Shown here: positions 12,701 to 24,201 of the stretch, one piece after another
How positions within the stretch are numbered: the stretch's first letter is position 1
Layout of the letters: every line of letters starts with the position of its first letter
DNA from: Panopea generosa
Lineage: Eukaryota > Mollusca > Bivalvia > Adapedonta > Hiatellidae
DNA: 64,000 nt
Direction of reading: 5' to 3'
Assembly (NCBI GenBank): GCA_029582155.1
Contig: CM055902.1
Coordinates: forward strand, 13,732,041-13,796,040
Program-made: the position numbers and the translations under genes
Notes under the pieces: model-generated
Databases searched by the model: none
What the model was told of the DNA's origin: nothing
Seen by the model: only the letters and a program-made list of their open reading frames with translations

Positions 12701-13421
12701 AGCTGTGCAGATGAAGGTAATGAGTATACATATACGCAATAATTGATAATATTATACTTATATATGTATTATCAAATACTATTGTCTATCGAGTGACTTC
12801 GCCTCAGTAAATTATATCTTGATGTGTGACTGTTTTCATTATTTTATTACCTTATCTAAATAGTTCGTATCCTGCAGGGACGATCTGGTAACAGTAAATT
12901 TACCTGTTATTAAAACCATCAATACAATTATAGAGAAATTTTCATTTTAAAACGGCAAAAGTGGTGACTTACTTTGTAAAATTAAGTTTTTTTTTTTTTT
13001 ATATTCGTTTTGTTTATAACGGTGTGTTAATAAAATGTTTGGCAGAGTTTTGATCCAGATGAAATTATCTTTGACTGGTGTTTTGAATTTGTTTGCATTT
13101 TAATAAATAATGTGTACATCTTACGTTACTTACCTGCATTTTTTAATAACGTTAATACCTATTCATGAACCATCCATGGTTAAATATGTGGTATGCATTA
13201 AGGAACATATACAATCATTTTTCAATAAGCCTTTATTAATGAATGTTATGAAATGATAAGTCAATACATATACATGATCCAAATTACTTTTGACTGCTAA
13301 TTGAAATTTCTAATAAACTATTTTTTTTCTATTTGTTTTAGATCCTGATAGTTTTGCAATGGTGACTAGATTGACGATCTCTGCTATGATAGTCTCACTG
13401 ACAATACATTTGTTCTTTTAA
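3911..13421 (+). CDS. Gene A: secreted/anchored protein with four CCP domains and one EGF/EB-like module
   Basis: Spliced gene with coding exons 3911-3913, 5255-5321, 8498-8668, 9022-9189, 10251-10418, 11604-11771, 12588-12716 and 13342-13421. Together they give 317 residues. The first intron is phase 0, right after the ATG, and all later introns are phase 1. The order is signal peptide (1-23), CCP1 (24-80), CCP2 (81-136), CCP3 (137-192), CCP4 (193-248), a six-Cys EGF/EB-like module (249-291) and a hydrophobic C-terminal tail (292-317) with no cytoplasmic part, fitting a GPI signal. CCP modules usually bind proteins or glycans outside the cell, so the product should sit on the cell surface. 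The ligand is unknown. It is the first of three tandem paralogues. Oddities are a GC-AG intron after exon 2 and loss of the conserved Trp in CCP2. The exon chain comes from splice signals and frame only, with no transcript evidence. Confidence 0.8.
4798..5012 (+). mobile_element. tRNA-derived SINE, family S2
   Basis: tRNA-like head (GCATGGTTCAGTGGAG, then TGTTTGATCCTCCTCC) followed by a body with GCTTACTACTGGTTCTAACC and GAAGACTTCGAG. It matches 25490-25690 throughout and 16262-16402 in part. Lies in intron 1 of gene A. Confidence 0.75.
5255..5321 (+). CDS. Gene A exon 2: signal peptide, with a GC donor
   Basis: With the preceding Met it reads MERLSTVLCVFLCMSCV then YRYSSA: a short basic start, a hydrophobic core and a small-residue cleavage region. 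The acceptor is TTTTTTTAG. The donor reads G|GCAAGT, the typical form of a GC-AG intron, leaving phase 1 as in the paralogous exons. The length (67 bp) equals that of gene B exon 2. Confidence 0.8.
5322..8497 (+). other. Gene A intron 2
   Basis: No further CCP or EGF exon is visible. A 36-codon frame at 6774-6884 encodes a short hydrophobic segment followed by a basic, Cys-containing tail. An AATAAA lies at 7162-7167. Neither is enough to call a nested gene. Confidence 0.45.
8498..8668 (+). CDS. Gene A exon 3: CCP domain 1
   Basis: 57 codons, phase 1 at both ends. The four CCP cysteines are present (DCGDL, TYSCDSGY, RTCHEG, APTCGG), with the conserved Gly-Tyr after Cys2 and the GTWTG Trp between Cys3 and Cys4. 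It is clearly diverged from the other three CCP exons, so it is probably the older copy. Splice sites are GTTTCAG and G|GTATGT. Confidence 0.9.
9022..9189 (+). CDS. Gene A exon 4: CCP domain 2 (Trp replaced by Leu)
   Basis: 56 codons, phase 1-1, four cysteines in CCP spacing (DCPAL, TYTCNKGY, RTCNAG, DPTCVA). The near-invariant Trp between Cys3 and Cys4 is Leu here (GTLSG against GTWSG in exon 6), from a TGG to TTG change. It differs from exon 5 at about 10 of 168 bases. Confidence 0.9.
9698..9733. repeat. (GA)n microsatellite in gene A intron 4
   Basis: About 18 GA units followed by a degenerate GGAGAAGGAGG stretch. Confidence 0.95.
10251..10418 (+). CDS. Gene A exon 5: CCP domain 3
   Basis: 56 codons, phase 1-1, with all four cysteines and the Trp (GTWSD). 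It is about 95% identical to exon 6: nine base differences, seven of the affected codons changing the residue. Acceptor (CATATTACAG) and donor (GCAG|GTAGCG) match those of exons 4 and 6, so the duplication included flanking intron. Confidence 0.9.
10640..12560. repeat. Intronic repeat copied with the CCP exons
   Basis: A roughly 0.6 kb block (10640-11245) recurs after exon 6 (about 12000-12560). A truncated third copy (about 11250-11523) runs directly into the upstream flank of exon 6. The full copies contain the landmark GGTTACCGCCTTGGAAC and end near CCACCACCACACATCATACA. Open frames inside it (10885-11139 and 12244-12456) are intronic and not conserved as protein. Confidence 0.75.
11604..11771 (+). 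CDS. Gene A exon 6: CCP domain 4
   Basis: 56 codons, phase 1-1, four cysteines and the Trp (GTWSG). Youngest-looking pair with exon 5. Its upstream flank begins abruptly at a repeat junction near 11525, marking a duplication breakpoint. Confidence 0.9.
12588..12716 (+). CDS. Gene A exon 7: EGF/EB-like module
   Basis: 43 codons, phase 1-1, six cysteines spaced C-x6-C-x8-C-x4-C-x-C-x10-C, ending C-V-C-A-D-G-Y-Y. The gene C cassette has the same closing pattern (C-V-C-D-A-G-Y-Y), so the two are homologous modules. EGF and EB modules cannot be separated by eye. Donor is G|GTAATG. Confidence 0.85.
13342..13421 (+). CDS. Gene A exon 8: C-terminal anchor tail and stop
   Basis: Begins DPDSFAMVTR, then a hydrophobic run LTISAMIVSLTIHLFF ending at TAA. 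No cytoplasmic residues follow, fitting a GPI-attachment signal with a possible omega site at the Asp-Ser just after the start. Paralogous tails occur at 31889 and 55699. A tail-anchored membrane protein is the alternative. Confidence 0.8.
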
Positions 13422-14675
13422 TTTAGGTGTTATAATGTTTTGATTCTTTAAATTGTAATTCTTTGCTTTTATACCTGTGTGATTTACCATTCTTTCAAAG
13501 ACAATTGGCATGCTATTGTTTACCTTTACGTACATAAGCAAAAACAAAATAAGATTCGTTTAAAAAAAATAATTTTAAAATCATAAAACTTCTGAATTAC
13601 TGCTGAAATAGCCTTCATTACTTTATTACTCATGTAATATGAAAAGGGAAACATATGGAAGTAAACAAATACGTTATCTTGCAGTATACATGCAATTCAA
13701 ACATGTGTAAAATGATAGATGTATACATGATGGATTTATCCCAAATAGCTAACATTTACTGTGTGACATGATCTCCTGGAAAAATATGTATTTGAATGGC
13801 ACAATGTTCAATGTAAATGTATTACATAACTGTTTTGTTTATTCATAAATGGAAAGTGACTAAACTTCAATATCTGGAGATCTGGTGATTATGTAGTTTG
13901 AGTATAGGATACATCACTATGGTGTCGCATATCAAGTTTGTTTTTCGATTCCAAAAGCATTAGTCAACCAGCTGTTAATTAAATATAAATATGTGTAAAA
14001 TAACGTTTGTTAAAACTAGTCAAAACTTTAAACGTCGATGTCTGAATGGTCAAACAACATATTATATAATACGATCTATCATATTGCCAATGATTTTTTA
14101 ACAAAGAGAATCTACTTTTGGGCAATAGTGGACTGAGTAATTTTTACTTCAGTAATGTACTATACAGTAATAATAAATTGAGTGCATTTGTCATTTTTAA
14201 AACACTGAGATAAAAAATTAAAAATGCAATTTCACTCTCTATATTGGTTTTATATTCCTGCAGAAAGCCAAATGAACATTAGTAAATGTTATATCAGATA
14301 ACAAAATTGTTTTTACTTATATTAGTTATTCCTTCAAAAGATTTTCCCTGTTAAATAAACTATTTAATCAATAGACATTTTAAGTTTGTTTTTATAATAG
14401 AATACCTTTATAGTTATTTAATGTATTAATTAATTTTAGTTAGTTGTTATTTTATAACTGATTTTTCTATTCCAAATGATGAATATCCCGAATAATTAGA
14501 TCACTTACTTAGCTTTGCCTACTCGCATGAACGTGTCTCCTGTATCCTGAATATACAAACATCTATACTGTCCCTATGTGTATATTATATTGTTTATAGT
14601 AAATTCAATAGTTGGTTTCAGTTATGGAAAATGATTCCCTCGTAATTCGGGAATAAAAGAAGCATTAGTTACAAA
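13422..14675 (+). other. Gene A 3'-UTR (inferred) with conserved block
   Basis: The region contains GGTTTTATATTCCTG (14246-14260) followed by an AAGCCAAATGAACAT stretch. The same block occurs after the stop codons of genes B and C. The AATAAA at 14652-14657, in a GGGAATAAA context, is the most likely poly(A) signal; another lies at 14172-14177. Confidence 0.6.
14652..14657 (+). terminator. Candidate poly(A) signal of gene A
   Basis: AATAAA in the context CGGGAATAAAAG. Genes B and C have similar signals (GGAAATAAAG and GGGAATAAAG) at a comparable place after the conserved UTR block. Confidence 0.5.
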
Positions 14676-14744
14676 CGTCACTCTTGACATTTGCATAGAA
14701 CTCTTCAGGAATGGTCTAAGGCATAGTCTCAAGAGCACTTACAT

Positions 14745-14870
14745 CTCATCTCTAAGAAATTAGGTTCGAGTTCTGTCGCTTTATATACTTTATGTGAGAA
14801 TATTTGACAGTTACATGCAGAGGCACGGTAGTTCTACTCAGATTCATTCTAACGGTTTTTCTCCATATAC
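14745..14870 (+). mobile_element. S1 SINE fragment
   Basis: Contains TAGGTTCGAGTTCTGTC (B box) and GGTAGTTCTACTCAGATTCA from the S1 body. The head is degenerate. Confidence 0.6.
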
Positions 14871-15754
14871 ATATATAACATTAAATGTATTCTTCCTATA
14901 TGTAGTGTAAATGTGTTATTTTATACTCAGAGATATTTTTATTATAAATACTAATTAAAACGACAATCAAGCTTACATTGTCAATAGATTAAACGATTTG
15001 ATTGACTATTTTTTGTTGAAAAATGTATATTTCATCTAAATAATGTTAATATTTCTCACTTATTCTTCTATTGGTTGAACTAAACAACTTCCAAAGAAAT
15101 ACCATTGGTTATCACAACAACTGTCTAACGTGCTGTCTGGCGGCCGTTTACTATAGCACTGTACTTTGACTTGGTAACTAATAAACGCATTCATAATTGC
15201 TTTAGAATAGAATACCAGTCAGTGCCATGGGGCGTGAGGGCGTTTTTTTTTTTCGATCACCCCTCATGAACAGTCTCACCAAACCAAGCCTGCTATTTCT
15301 TCTTTAGATTGTGTTCTGCGTTCCCTTAGTGTCCTTTTTCATTGAATATTATTTTTATACTAAACTTTTCTAAACACTTCCTACTTCTTTACAGCAATTT
15401 GATATATACATATATGGAAAAATAAAAATGCATTGTTGTTACAGAGTTTACATTACCATCTTTAAGTTAATTTAAGATATTCCAAAATGAAATATTCTAC
15501 TTGCATACTTGAACTTTACAACACTTTTTATGTCAGAATATTAAGTTGGTATTTTAAAATCTTTAATGAGCATTATTTTAAGTTATTATTTGTGATTGGC
15601 AAATCCAACCGATAAAGAAATTAAACAAATGATAAATGTAAAATATGTGTTATTGTTTTACATATATTTCTTTATCTTTTCATTGTACTGTGAAAGTGTT
15701 CTTGGGCAGAAATGGATCAGCGGTCCATTACCACTTGCCTCTACCGCTAAGATC

Positions 15755-15880
15755 ACAGGTTTTACTCCCGCTCGGTCCAAAAACTTGATGTGTTACTTGC
15801 GGATGGACAGTGGTTCTACTCATATTCATTTTGAGGTCTTCCCCCCAAAAAACTGGATATGCCATATATAACATGAACTA
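15755..15880 (+). mobile_element. S1 SINE fragment
   Basis: Contains ACAGTGGTTCTACTCATATTC, GAGGTCTTCC and AACTGGATATGCCATATATA, the body of S1. The overlapping 91-codon open frame (15596-15871) is therefore largely SINE. Confidence 0.65.
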
Positions 15881-16261
15881 ATTTAAAAACAAAACCACTA
15901 ATCTCAGTGCTATATTTCTGCCTCTTATTAAGTTATACAGCGGAGAAATAATGCTATACATTGTAAAAAATATAATTAAGAAATATATAAATATAGTGTA
16001 CAGTATACTGTATAGTGTACTGTATATAAAATCAAAGGAACCGAACTCATTATAGCTCTTGTCTAAGAATGAGTGACTGTATTATGTCCCTTTAGTGTGA
16101 GCGTTAATGTCACGTCATTGTCAGTGATATAGTGAGTACTGAGTATGTTTTATGAGAAATTGAACTATTTTACAGTTTATTTGATACTTTATCTTAGGCT
16201 TGCTTAGGGAGCGAAAATGTTACACTATTTTGTGTTATCCCAATTATTTACCTTAGTGTTG

Positions 16262-16402
16262 TTGTCCTTGAGCAAGATATTTTCCCGCATATGCTTAGTA
16301 CTGGTTCTAATCAGAAAAACTTCGAGCGTGATTTGCCTAAGTTGTAAGAGCTTGTTTTACAATCGAAGTACAGTAAATAAGTTTAAACCAAAACTAAAGT
16401 GA
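16262..16402 (+). mobile_element. S2 SINE 3' fragment
   Basis: Matches the second half of the S2 copies at 4798 and 25490: TGAGCAAGATATTTTCCCGC, GGTTCTAATCAG, ACTTCGAGCG, and the AATAAGTTTAAAC end also seen at 25675. Confidence 0.7.
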
Positions 16403-16609
16403 TGTTGTATTGTAGTTTTATTGTTTTGAGACAAAGAAGACTACATACAAAGGCATGTATAAACTGGTTAATAAAAAACTTTCCACCAAGATATGTATCT
16501 ACTCAAATTGTGATCACAAAGAAGGTGATATATCTAACTTTCTCACATTCAATTTGCTATTTTCTGATTTATAAAAAGTAAAATAAAGTGTTTGTTTATT
16601 ATAGTGTTA

Positions 16610-16840
16610 CCCGTATGGAAGGACCAGCCACAATGGACCAATGAGACACCTTTAATTTGTACATAGTTATTTCCCGAAAGCTATCCTTGCCAAGCGTCAG
16701 ACTATTAGACATTCGGTATCCATCAATTTAACTAGAACAGGCGCATCAGAAAAAGTCCAAGTGCTTACACCGGGATTCGAACCTTCGACATCTCGCTTCC
16801 GACGAGGATGTTTTAACCACTAGGCCACGGAAGACGGTTA
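16610..16840 (-). mobile_element. tRNA-derived SINE, family S4
   Basis: On the minus strand a tRNA-like head (GTGGCCTAGTGGTTAAAAC, then GGTTCGAATCCCGG) is followed by an unrelated body. The acceptor stem does not pair, so a real tRNA gene is unlikely. Only one copy is seen here, so the boundary is approximate. Confidence 0.6.
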
Positions 16841-19800
16841 TATATAACATTCGTAAGAGTTTGAAACTTTCAAACAATCATACAGTTTTTCAGACCCTAA
16901 TGGTTGTACGTAGGCGGGATTTACAACCGTTGTATTTATATTGATAACGGATTATCTTTGCATCAGCGTTAAGTCTTTTAATGGTAATTACATAGATGAT
17001 TTAAAACCTTATATGAGGAATGAAATATTGTTAAATGAGGCAAGTCAATACTATTTGATAGGATTAGACTATTCTAATAAATCGACTAAAGTTAAAGTTA
17101 TGTCATAAATGAAAATAAAAATGAAGGAGTTTTCGGTCGAGGCTTAAGTGTGATATATTACATACAAGTAAGGCGATTATATGATATTAATGCATCAGTT
17201 TCTAACGATTTTCAATTATGAATAAATATATTGTATTGGTAAATCATATGCCATATTGATTAAATATTATATTGGTTATTTAGTACCGTTATGCATACCT
17301 GATATGAATGTATTGTTTACTGGATTAACAACCGTTTACAAGTTTGTGCCATACCCATATAACTTTTGAAGTAATACGTACAATCTAAAATCATGCATTC
17401 AGCATTTTGTTAGTCAACTCCCTTTATGCGAAAAGATTATAAATTACATCGAATATAATCTTTCGTTTAGCATCGCTGACAATGGCATCGTCTTCTTAAG
17501 ATAATTTACCTGACGCGATAGCTACTATCGCTCCGCCCAATGACTATGAGCCGCTGTTTGTCCAAGTAAATACAATGTAATACAATGTAGTGTTTATTTA
17601 GAGGTGGTTCGCATGTCTAGATAAAATGGCAACCGATATCGATCGCTGATTAAATTATCGACATGTTTTATTGACAGTCTGCGTCATCAGTTGTAAATCA
17701 TTTCAAAATGTCATATCCGTATACCATCATACTCCACCCAGTTGAAGTTACATTTAACATTTAACCAATAAGTATCATAACTAGAATTCTAAATGTTAAG
17801 AATCAAATGAGGGATGAATCAATATTGTTTTAAATACCGGATCGGCAACAAAATCATATCGCAAATTGTTACGCGGTCGCACTACTCTACGTGTTATATA
17901 ATATTATACACGTCTGTTTCATGTGTCAACAAGTCATTTTTGACCGACTATACCAAAATGTCGGCTAAGGAAAATTTACGATCCATTCTGCAGTTTTCCC
18001 ACATCAATAAAACTGAATGCCATAAATAACTTTGTGTTTGATATGGCGTATTACATTAAAACGCAATGACACATTGTTAAACAGTAAGAAGTCACATGTA
18101 GTTTTTTAATATCGCCGCGCCGACGCACTCTGTTGTTTTGGTTAAACTGAAGAATAAAATGTTCATCCGAATGAATTAATGACTGAATGAATGAATGGGG
18201 TTTTACGGCATACCGACAATTTATATGTTATTCGACGCCAACATGTAGGAAGATTCCAGGTTCACTCTACATGTACAAAAACAACACATTACCATACAGA
18301 TTATTAAAAATACATCAACAAACGAATATGCAGAATGAACCTAGAACCTTGATAACTACCTTGATAACTGCAGTATTATCGCTTTCTATTCTTGCCATCA
18401 CTCATGTATGCATGAAAATCGCTTTCAGAAAGACTGTTTAAAGGTTTTCCCACACTGACTTCTAACATAATATTCACAAAAAAAAGATTTATTTCAGAAT
18501 ATGGCTTTGCTTCAAACAATTGGTTAAAATAGTTTATACTCAATATAGATATATCATTCATCAACTTGCTATATCATACAGAGATTAGAAATATTATGTT
18601 CATAAAGCCACGATATATATCGTGGATATAGGTGTTTAATGTTACACATAATACTATTGATATTCATTCTATAACGCAAACATAAAGTATCCCTGTCTAG
18701 CGTTATCTGTATTAAACATATTATATTTATTCCCCATGTTTTGTTAATGAAATTTAGTTATAACATGATAATTACTTTATTAAAATGGATGAATGATGTG
18801 ATGATTTCAGTCAAATAAAGTCTACATTCACCCTTGAAGTGGGTTAACTTATTCACAACTCGTGGCCGTACATAATTTCAATTAGACGACTAAAATTCCT
18901 CCTAATCCATGTCTTATAAGCCACATAAAAATACATATTACATTTAGAGTAAATTTAATGCAATCTACCTAATATTGAATGTCTCTCATTCTACTAGTAC
19001 TGCATTGAATAATGAGATTTTGTCGTAAGAACAATTCTTCTTCACAGTCTTAACAGATACACTGCTTAACGTCTGGTTTTAAAAATATATAAGTAATAAA
19101 TAAATGCAGGACACGTGTTTGAAACAACTGACACACAACAAAAAACATTTTCAAGTATATTTTTTACCGTTGAAGTGGTATTATGGACATACGTGGTATT
19201 ATAAGCATACCGCTGCTATCTGAATGATGACGAATTGCAGACTTACTACCCAGGGTATGATACGTGCAGGTACACGAATCCAGATCTGGGCTAGAGTATT
19301 CAGTTTCATGATTTATGGAACAATGAGCGTTGCATGAGAATCGTGCAGTAGGGCTCTACTTATCTCTTATCTTCAAGTTTTATATGATTACGAACCAGGA
19401 AACTCGACCTGTGAACAAACAAATGAGTAATTTATTGACTATGATTAAAGGTGTCAGAACATTTTTTAAAACATCCAATCCGAGTCACAAGTGTTTCATG
19501 TTTGAATCACAAGATAAAACTAGTATTAGTCATATAAATATGTCAATGTTACAAGACAATAAATCAAAACTTAAACGACGTGTGGGTAGGAATACCATAA
19601 CTTGTAACCGAGTGTTTTAGAAATTATTATAATTATATGTACAATTAATGACACTTGGATCATTCTTTTAAGCTATATTCAAAACCATACAACTAAAATA
19701 AAACACAACTATTTTATACTGAAACCAATTATCTTTATAAATACAATTATGTGGTCCATATTCATTTTGTTTACGCAACAGTCCCTTTTTTCCAAAGTTT

Positions 19801-22150
19801 TTTTTTTTAAAGAAAAAGTTATTCAAAAGTCATAAATGTTTCCCTTTTATTGCTTCACTTTCTCTGATTTGTTTAACTTTCACTTCATATTTAAACCTAT
19901 TCCATTCTCCCGACTTTCAGGCTTATACAAGAACATAACAAGTAGCACATGATTTTAAAGGTACACAAAGCAATTTTAAATTGTGGTTCACTCACAATTT
20001 TGCAGAGCGACAAGATGGTATTAATCTCGAGGTATTGCAATCCGAAACCTCGTATTTACGCAATATGTCAATATATGTTATTTATAAGAAGGTACTTCAG
20101 ACACCATAAGGGTGGCAGAAAAACACATTTTTTTCCACATAATGCCTTTTTTTTAAAAAAAAGTTAAACTTTGTAATCCGGTGAAATACCGTATACAGTA
20201 ACATAAATACTTAACAAATATATGTTTATCCTTATCTTATAATTAAACGTTTTCTTGCTCCTAAAAATAATATAACGTTAATTTATGCCACCTGTCTTCA
20301 ATTTATTTTCCTTTTAGGACACCATACCGTATTTAACCCCGTTAGCTATATTTGAGGCAATAGAAAATACTGTATTTTTCGTTGAATAAAAGTCTAAATC
20401 TTTATATGTATACAAATTGAGATTTCCTTACCGACAAATACTGCTGAAAGCAACATAATAGTCACGTGTTTCATCAATATATATGTCGACCAATATACAA
20501 ACCATGGTAACTTTCAATAATTTACAAGAGTTTTGGCCTATTTAAATTTAGAAACCAAATTAGGTTTCCGCATGTATAATGTGTATTTGTTGAATATTTG
20601 CATAGTCAGTGACTAATATGTTTTTTATTTCTCAAAGATAAGGTTACTAGAAAAATATTATTATTGACTTGTATCTTTTGAAGTAACTTGTGCTGCGCGT
20701 CTTGCTTTCCTTAATGAGATTATCCTCCAAAGTAACCTGAATCGTTTGCACTCATCGTAGTTTCTTTATCGTATAGTTTAAGTAACATTTGGCTCATGCA
20801 TTCTATGTAATGTAATTTTCCGAAAGAAACTATCATGTGCTATATGTACAAGGTTACACTGTCACCAAGGAAGATTGGCTTTGTCAATTGAGTCACCCTG
20901 TATAAATGAAAAATCCACTTTTCTTATCAGCTGAAAGGCCCTTACACATGTCATTTTTTGATTGCGACTAAACTAAACAATGCTCTACATAATCTCATAT
21001 TTGAAGTACCAGTAGTCAACGACTTCACGGTTAAAGATATGTTTAGAGTGGCCATACTTCAAAATCATTTCGAAAAGCTAAAACCTCTTCACAGAGGCAT
21101 AAATACCTAATGTGGTGGGTTGAATAAATAATATCATTAATTTATAATCTGTTGGTATTATTTTACCATAGTCTTGTGTTCTATTTACAACGTATAATAG
21201 CTAAAAAAGCTCTGTTTTCACAATCACAAATCTTAAGGACATATCCCAGCTCAACAAAATCTTACATTTTCTATTATAATGCTTACATATATGTTAGCCA
21301 TGTAATCTTATATGATAAAAAAGATAATTTTGAAATTAATATTGTTAATTTTCCTCACACGGATGAGGATCAATGTCGAATATCCACGATATGAAGAATA
21401 AGGAAATTGACACCCGAGGGTATCTGACAATGCCCTAGCTATAGCTTATGGGGTTTATATTTCCCAACTTATTGGTTTTGCAGCTAACGTTTGTAACGTA
21501 ATCTCTTTATTACCATAGAGGGCTACAATTATCATAAAATTGCTAAAGTCGTTTTCTTAATTTGACTATCATATATCTCCCCTCGTTTGCAAATACAACA
21601 CTCGCCGATTAAAAAAACATTTTACAACATTTTAAGTCTTACTTGACATTTTACTGGTGTAATTTATACGCTTCCCGGGTCAACGTTACGTTGACAAATT
21701 CTTTATTGTCACTTCAAAACGTTATATTATTTTGAAAAACAAATATACCAAAATAGGCTATGGTATTTTTAATAAACACCATGATACTGCTTGTTTGGTG
21801 GTTGACTGCTTTACAGTTTGCTGTCGCATCTTCATTTTTAAGTTTGTGATGACCAGAAGGACTGGGTATTCAGTGATGGCAATAACCCTTTAAGCCCTAA
21901 ACGGAGAGAGGCGTTGGCTACTCGACCTATCCTTGTCTTATTGTACTATCAATTATTAGCCCCTTCTCCTCTGGTTTCTGCAAAGTCATCGAATTCATTA
22001 GAGCAGCACTTGCTTTAAGTCCCCGTATAACAACTTAGGGAGATATTAAATTAGGCGTCGTCCGTTTGTTAACCCATTAACGCAATTTTGCAGGCGATAT
22101 TAAATTGGGCACTATCGTTGTACGCGTCCTATAGGGTTTCAAATACCAAT
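16841..22150. other. Intergenic tract without recognisable gene
   Basis: Several chance-length frames (17814, 18187, 19330, 19949 and 21152 on plus) show no domain, splice context or paralogue in the window. A perfect 18-bp palindrome, CCACGATATATATCGTGG, lies at 18608-18625. Confidence 0.5.
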
Positions 22151-22740
22151 ACCGTTCACAATAACTTCGAAACCTTGATCATATGTCAACATAGTGGTTT
22201 ATAATTATCTTTGTCATATTTATTCTGTTACCACGAAAACACATCAATGCCAAAACATATGAAATTCTTTGTTTCTGTTGCATAACTCCAAAATTAACTT
22301 GTACGAAACCTGGTGCACATGTTGACCTAGCGGTTCTGTAACCTTGAAAACAAATAGCCAAAACTTTTTAATTCTCTATTTCCGGAAAGTAACACCAAAC
22401 CAGACAACTTCACGAATCATTGGTCATATGTCAATACAGTGGTCTAGTAGTAGTGGGAGATAATATTTTGATTATTATTTCTGTTACTATGTAATAGAGT
22501 AGCCAAAATGACAAAATTGTCGTTTTCTGATCATATCTCCACAACCGTTTAAGAAATTTTGCACATACATCAGCCTAGTAGTCTAGAAGTTCATATTACT
22601 CTGAGGCAGTTTTCATTTCCAATATAATTTCTGTTGCAATGGAAACAAAAAGACAAAATTACGAAATTCTCCGATCGCGGAGCACAATTAAAAAATAATT
22701 GGTCAACTAGTGTCTTTTGCTGTGAAAGAGCTTTCATATT
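22150..22740. repeat. Diverged tandem repeat of about 190 bp, three units
   Basis: Each unit carries variants of TTCTGTTACCATGGAAAC, GCCAAAA, a 'CATAACTCCA' motif and a 'catatgtcaacatagtggt' motif in the same order. Units are strongly diverged, so boundaries are approximate. Satellite-like. Confidence 0.5.
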
Positions 22741-22899
22741 TAAGTTTCAAAATATCTGAGAAAAATACCCCATGGCGGATGATATTACCGACTACACCTT
22801 ATTGTATATTTACATGAACATTTTTAGAATAGTTTGGAGGAGTTAATTTTATTTTCACCGTCTCGTCTTATGAAGTGATGCCGGGGGAAGCACGTGGTT

Positions 22900-23844
22900 G
22901 GGTGCACTGTGGGACCGCATAGACTTCCTGACGCAGAGAGCTCCCCGAGAAGCTCTATACGTTAAGCCTCGACGTAGAGAGCTCCCGGGATCATCATTAA
23001 AACGGGTATGTCATCTTTACACTCTGAGCCCCCAATTCAATTGATAGCCATACTGACTGTCACGTTATTTGCTAGACCCTAAACGCCATCATTATTATAA
23101 TGTCTAAAATGTCTAAATGTCAATCAGCACTAAAACCGCGCATTAGGACCATCACTATAATAAAACTCGGATTTCTCTTTTGTTTAATTATCATTTTGTT
23201 TAATAATAATATTGCCGATTCTTATATTCGCACCGCTACACGAAGACGGCGTTTATAAAGTTTGTGCAAGGGGTCTTTGTTGATAAGATGTTCATCAGTG
23301 TCATTCTGTTTGTCCCATGTAAGAAATATATGATAAAGATTACATATGTTTCATATGTGCAGTGTATTAGTGAACGAAGAATTAATCTATTTTAACAGAT
23401 TAACATCATTCAGTTATACACTATAGTTGTATTGTTCAATCATTGAACGAGGTGTTATTTTGGATTTCACCCCTCATAAAGTAACATTTTGTATTGTATA
23501 TCTCAAGAATTTAGAGACTGTAAATGGAGAAAATGATGATGAGTGTGATAATGATGATTATGATAACGATGACGGTGAAGACAATGTTGAAGATAAAGAA
23601 ACTGATAATGAAATCGACACCAATGATGATTGGTATTGTTGCTGTTGTGGAAGAAATAGTAGAACAATAATCTTATTATTGATGTCGATATATCCAAATC
23701 GAAGAGCTCAATGCGGACTTATGAGGCACATTGACGCATATAGTTCCCCGCCGTTTGGAGCTCTATGCGGTTTTATAATCGATGCATAAAGCTCTTCGGT
23801 GAGCTCTATGCGTCAGGAGGTCTAAGCGGTCTCACAGAGTACCC
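22900..23844. mobile_element. Candidate terminal-inverted-repeat element (945 bp)
   Basis: The first about 63 bp (22900-22962) match the reverse complement of the last 63 bp (23782-23844) at roughly 80% by eye. The shared core is GACCGC-N-TAGAC-N-TCCTGACGCA. Extra copies of the GAGCTC/CTCTATGCG motif sit inside both ends. No transposase frame is seen: the 120-codon frame at 23427 is mainly a degenerate GAT repeat giving an Asp/Asn/Glu-rich stretch. This could be a non-autonomous DNA element. No target-site duplication is obvious. Confidence 0.5.
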
Positions 23845-24201
23845 GTTTACCAGGTTTAAGGTAATTGTGTCCAGCAGAAAGCACATATGACTACCTATCC
23901 AGAGGTCGTGAGTTCAATTTTCGCCTGGTCACAGAATCTTTGATGATTGCTAGCCGATATCGCGTCTCATTGTCCATCGTATCTCATAGCTGATTCAAAA
24001 GTTAAAGTAATCAGCTACCTGCATAGATAGGTGTGCTTGAGTACTTGTTTACAATTCAGGATCCCAGAAAAAAATGGTTAGGTTTACTAATTGCCTATTT
24101 GCCATCGGTAACATAAAATGACACAAAACATATTCAAACAAACAAACAAACAAACAAACAAACAAACAAACAAAAAACAAACAAACAAACAAACAAACAA
24201 A
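23845..24201 (+). mobile_element. tRNA-derived SINE, family S5, with (CAAA)n tail
   Basis: Head with GACTACCTATCCAGAGGTCG and GTGAGTTCAATTTTCGCC (B box), body with TAGGTGTGCTTGAGTACTTG, and a CAAA repeat tail at 24135-24201. Reverse-strand relatives occur at 37085-37400 and 27868-28085. It abuts the inverted-repeat element to its left. Confidence 0.65.

Noticed and set aside
16755-16835. tRNA gene on the minus strand
   Set aside because: A and B boxes are present but the acceptor stem does not pair and an unrelated SINE-like body follows.
18340-18441. Hydrophobic frame ending in basic residues, resembling an anchor-tail exon
   Set aside because: Reading it from the nearby AG in the family's phase gives a stop in the second codon.
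23427-23789. 120-codon frame with an acidic Asp/Asn-rich centre
   Set aside because: The centre is a degenerate GAT repeat and the end runs into the inverted-repeat end of a probable mobile element.
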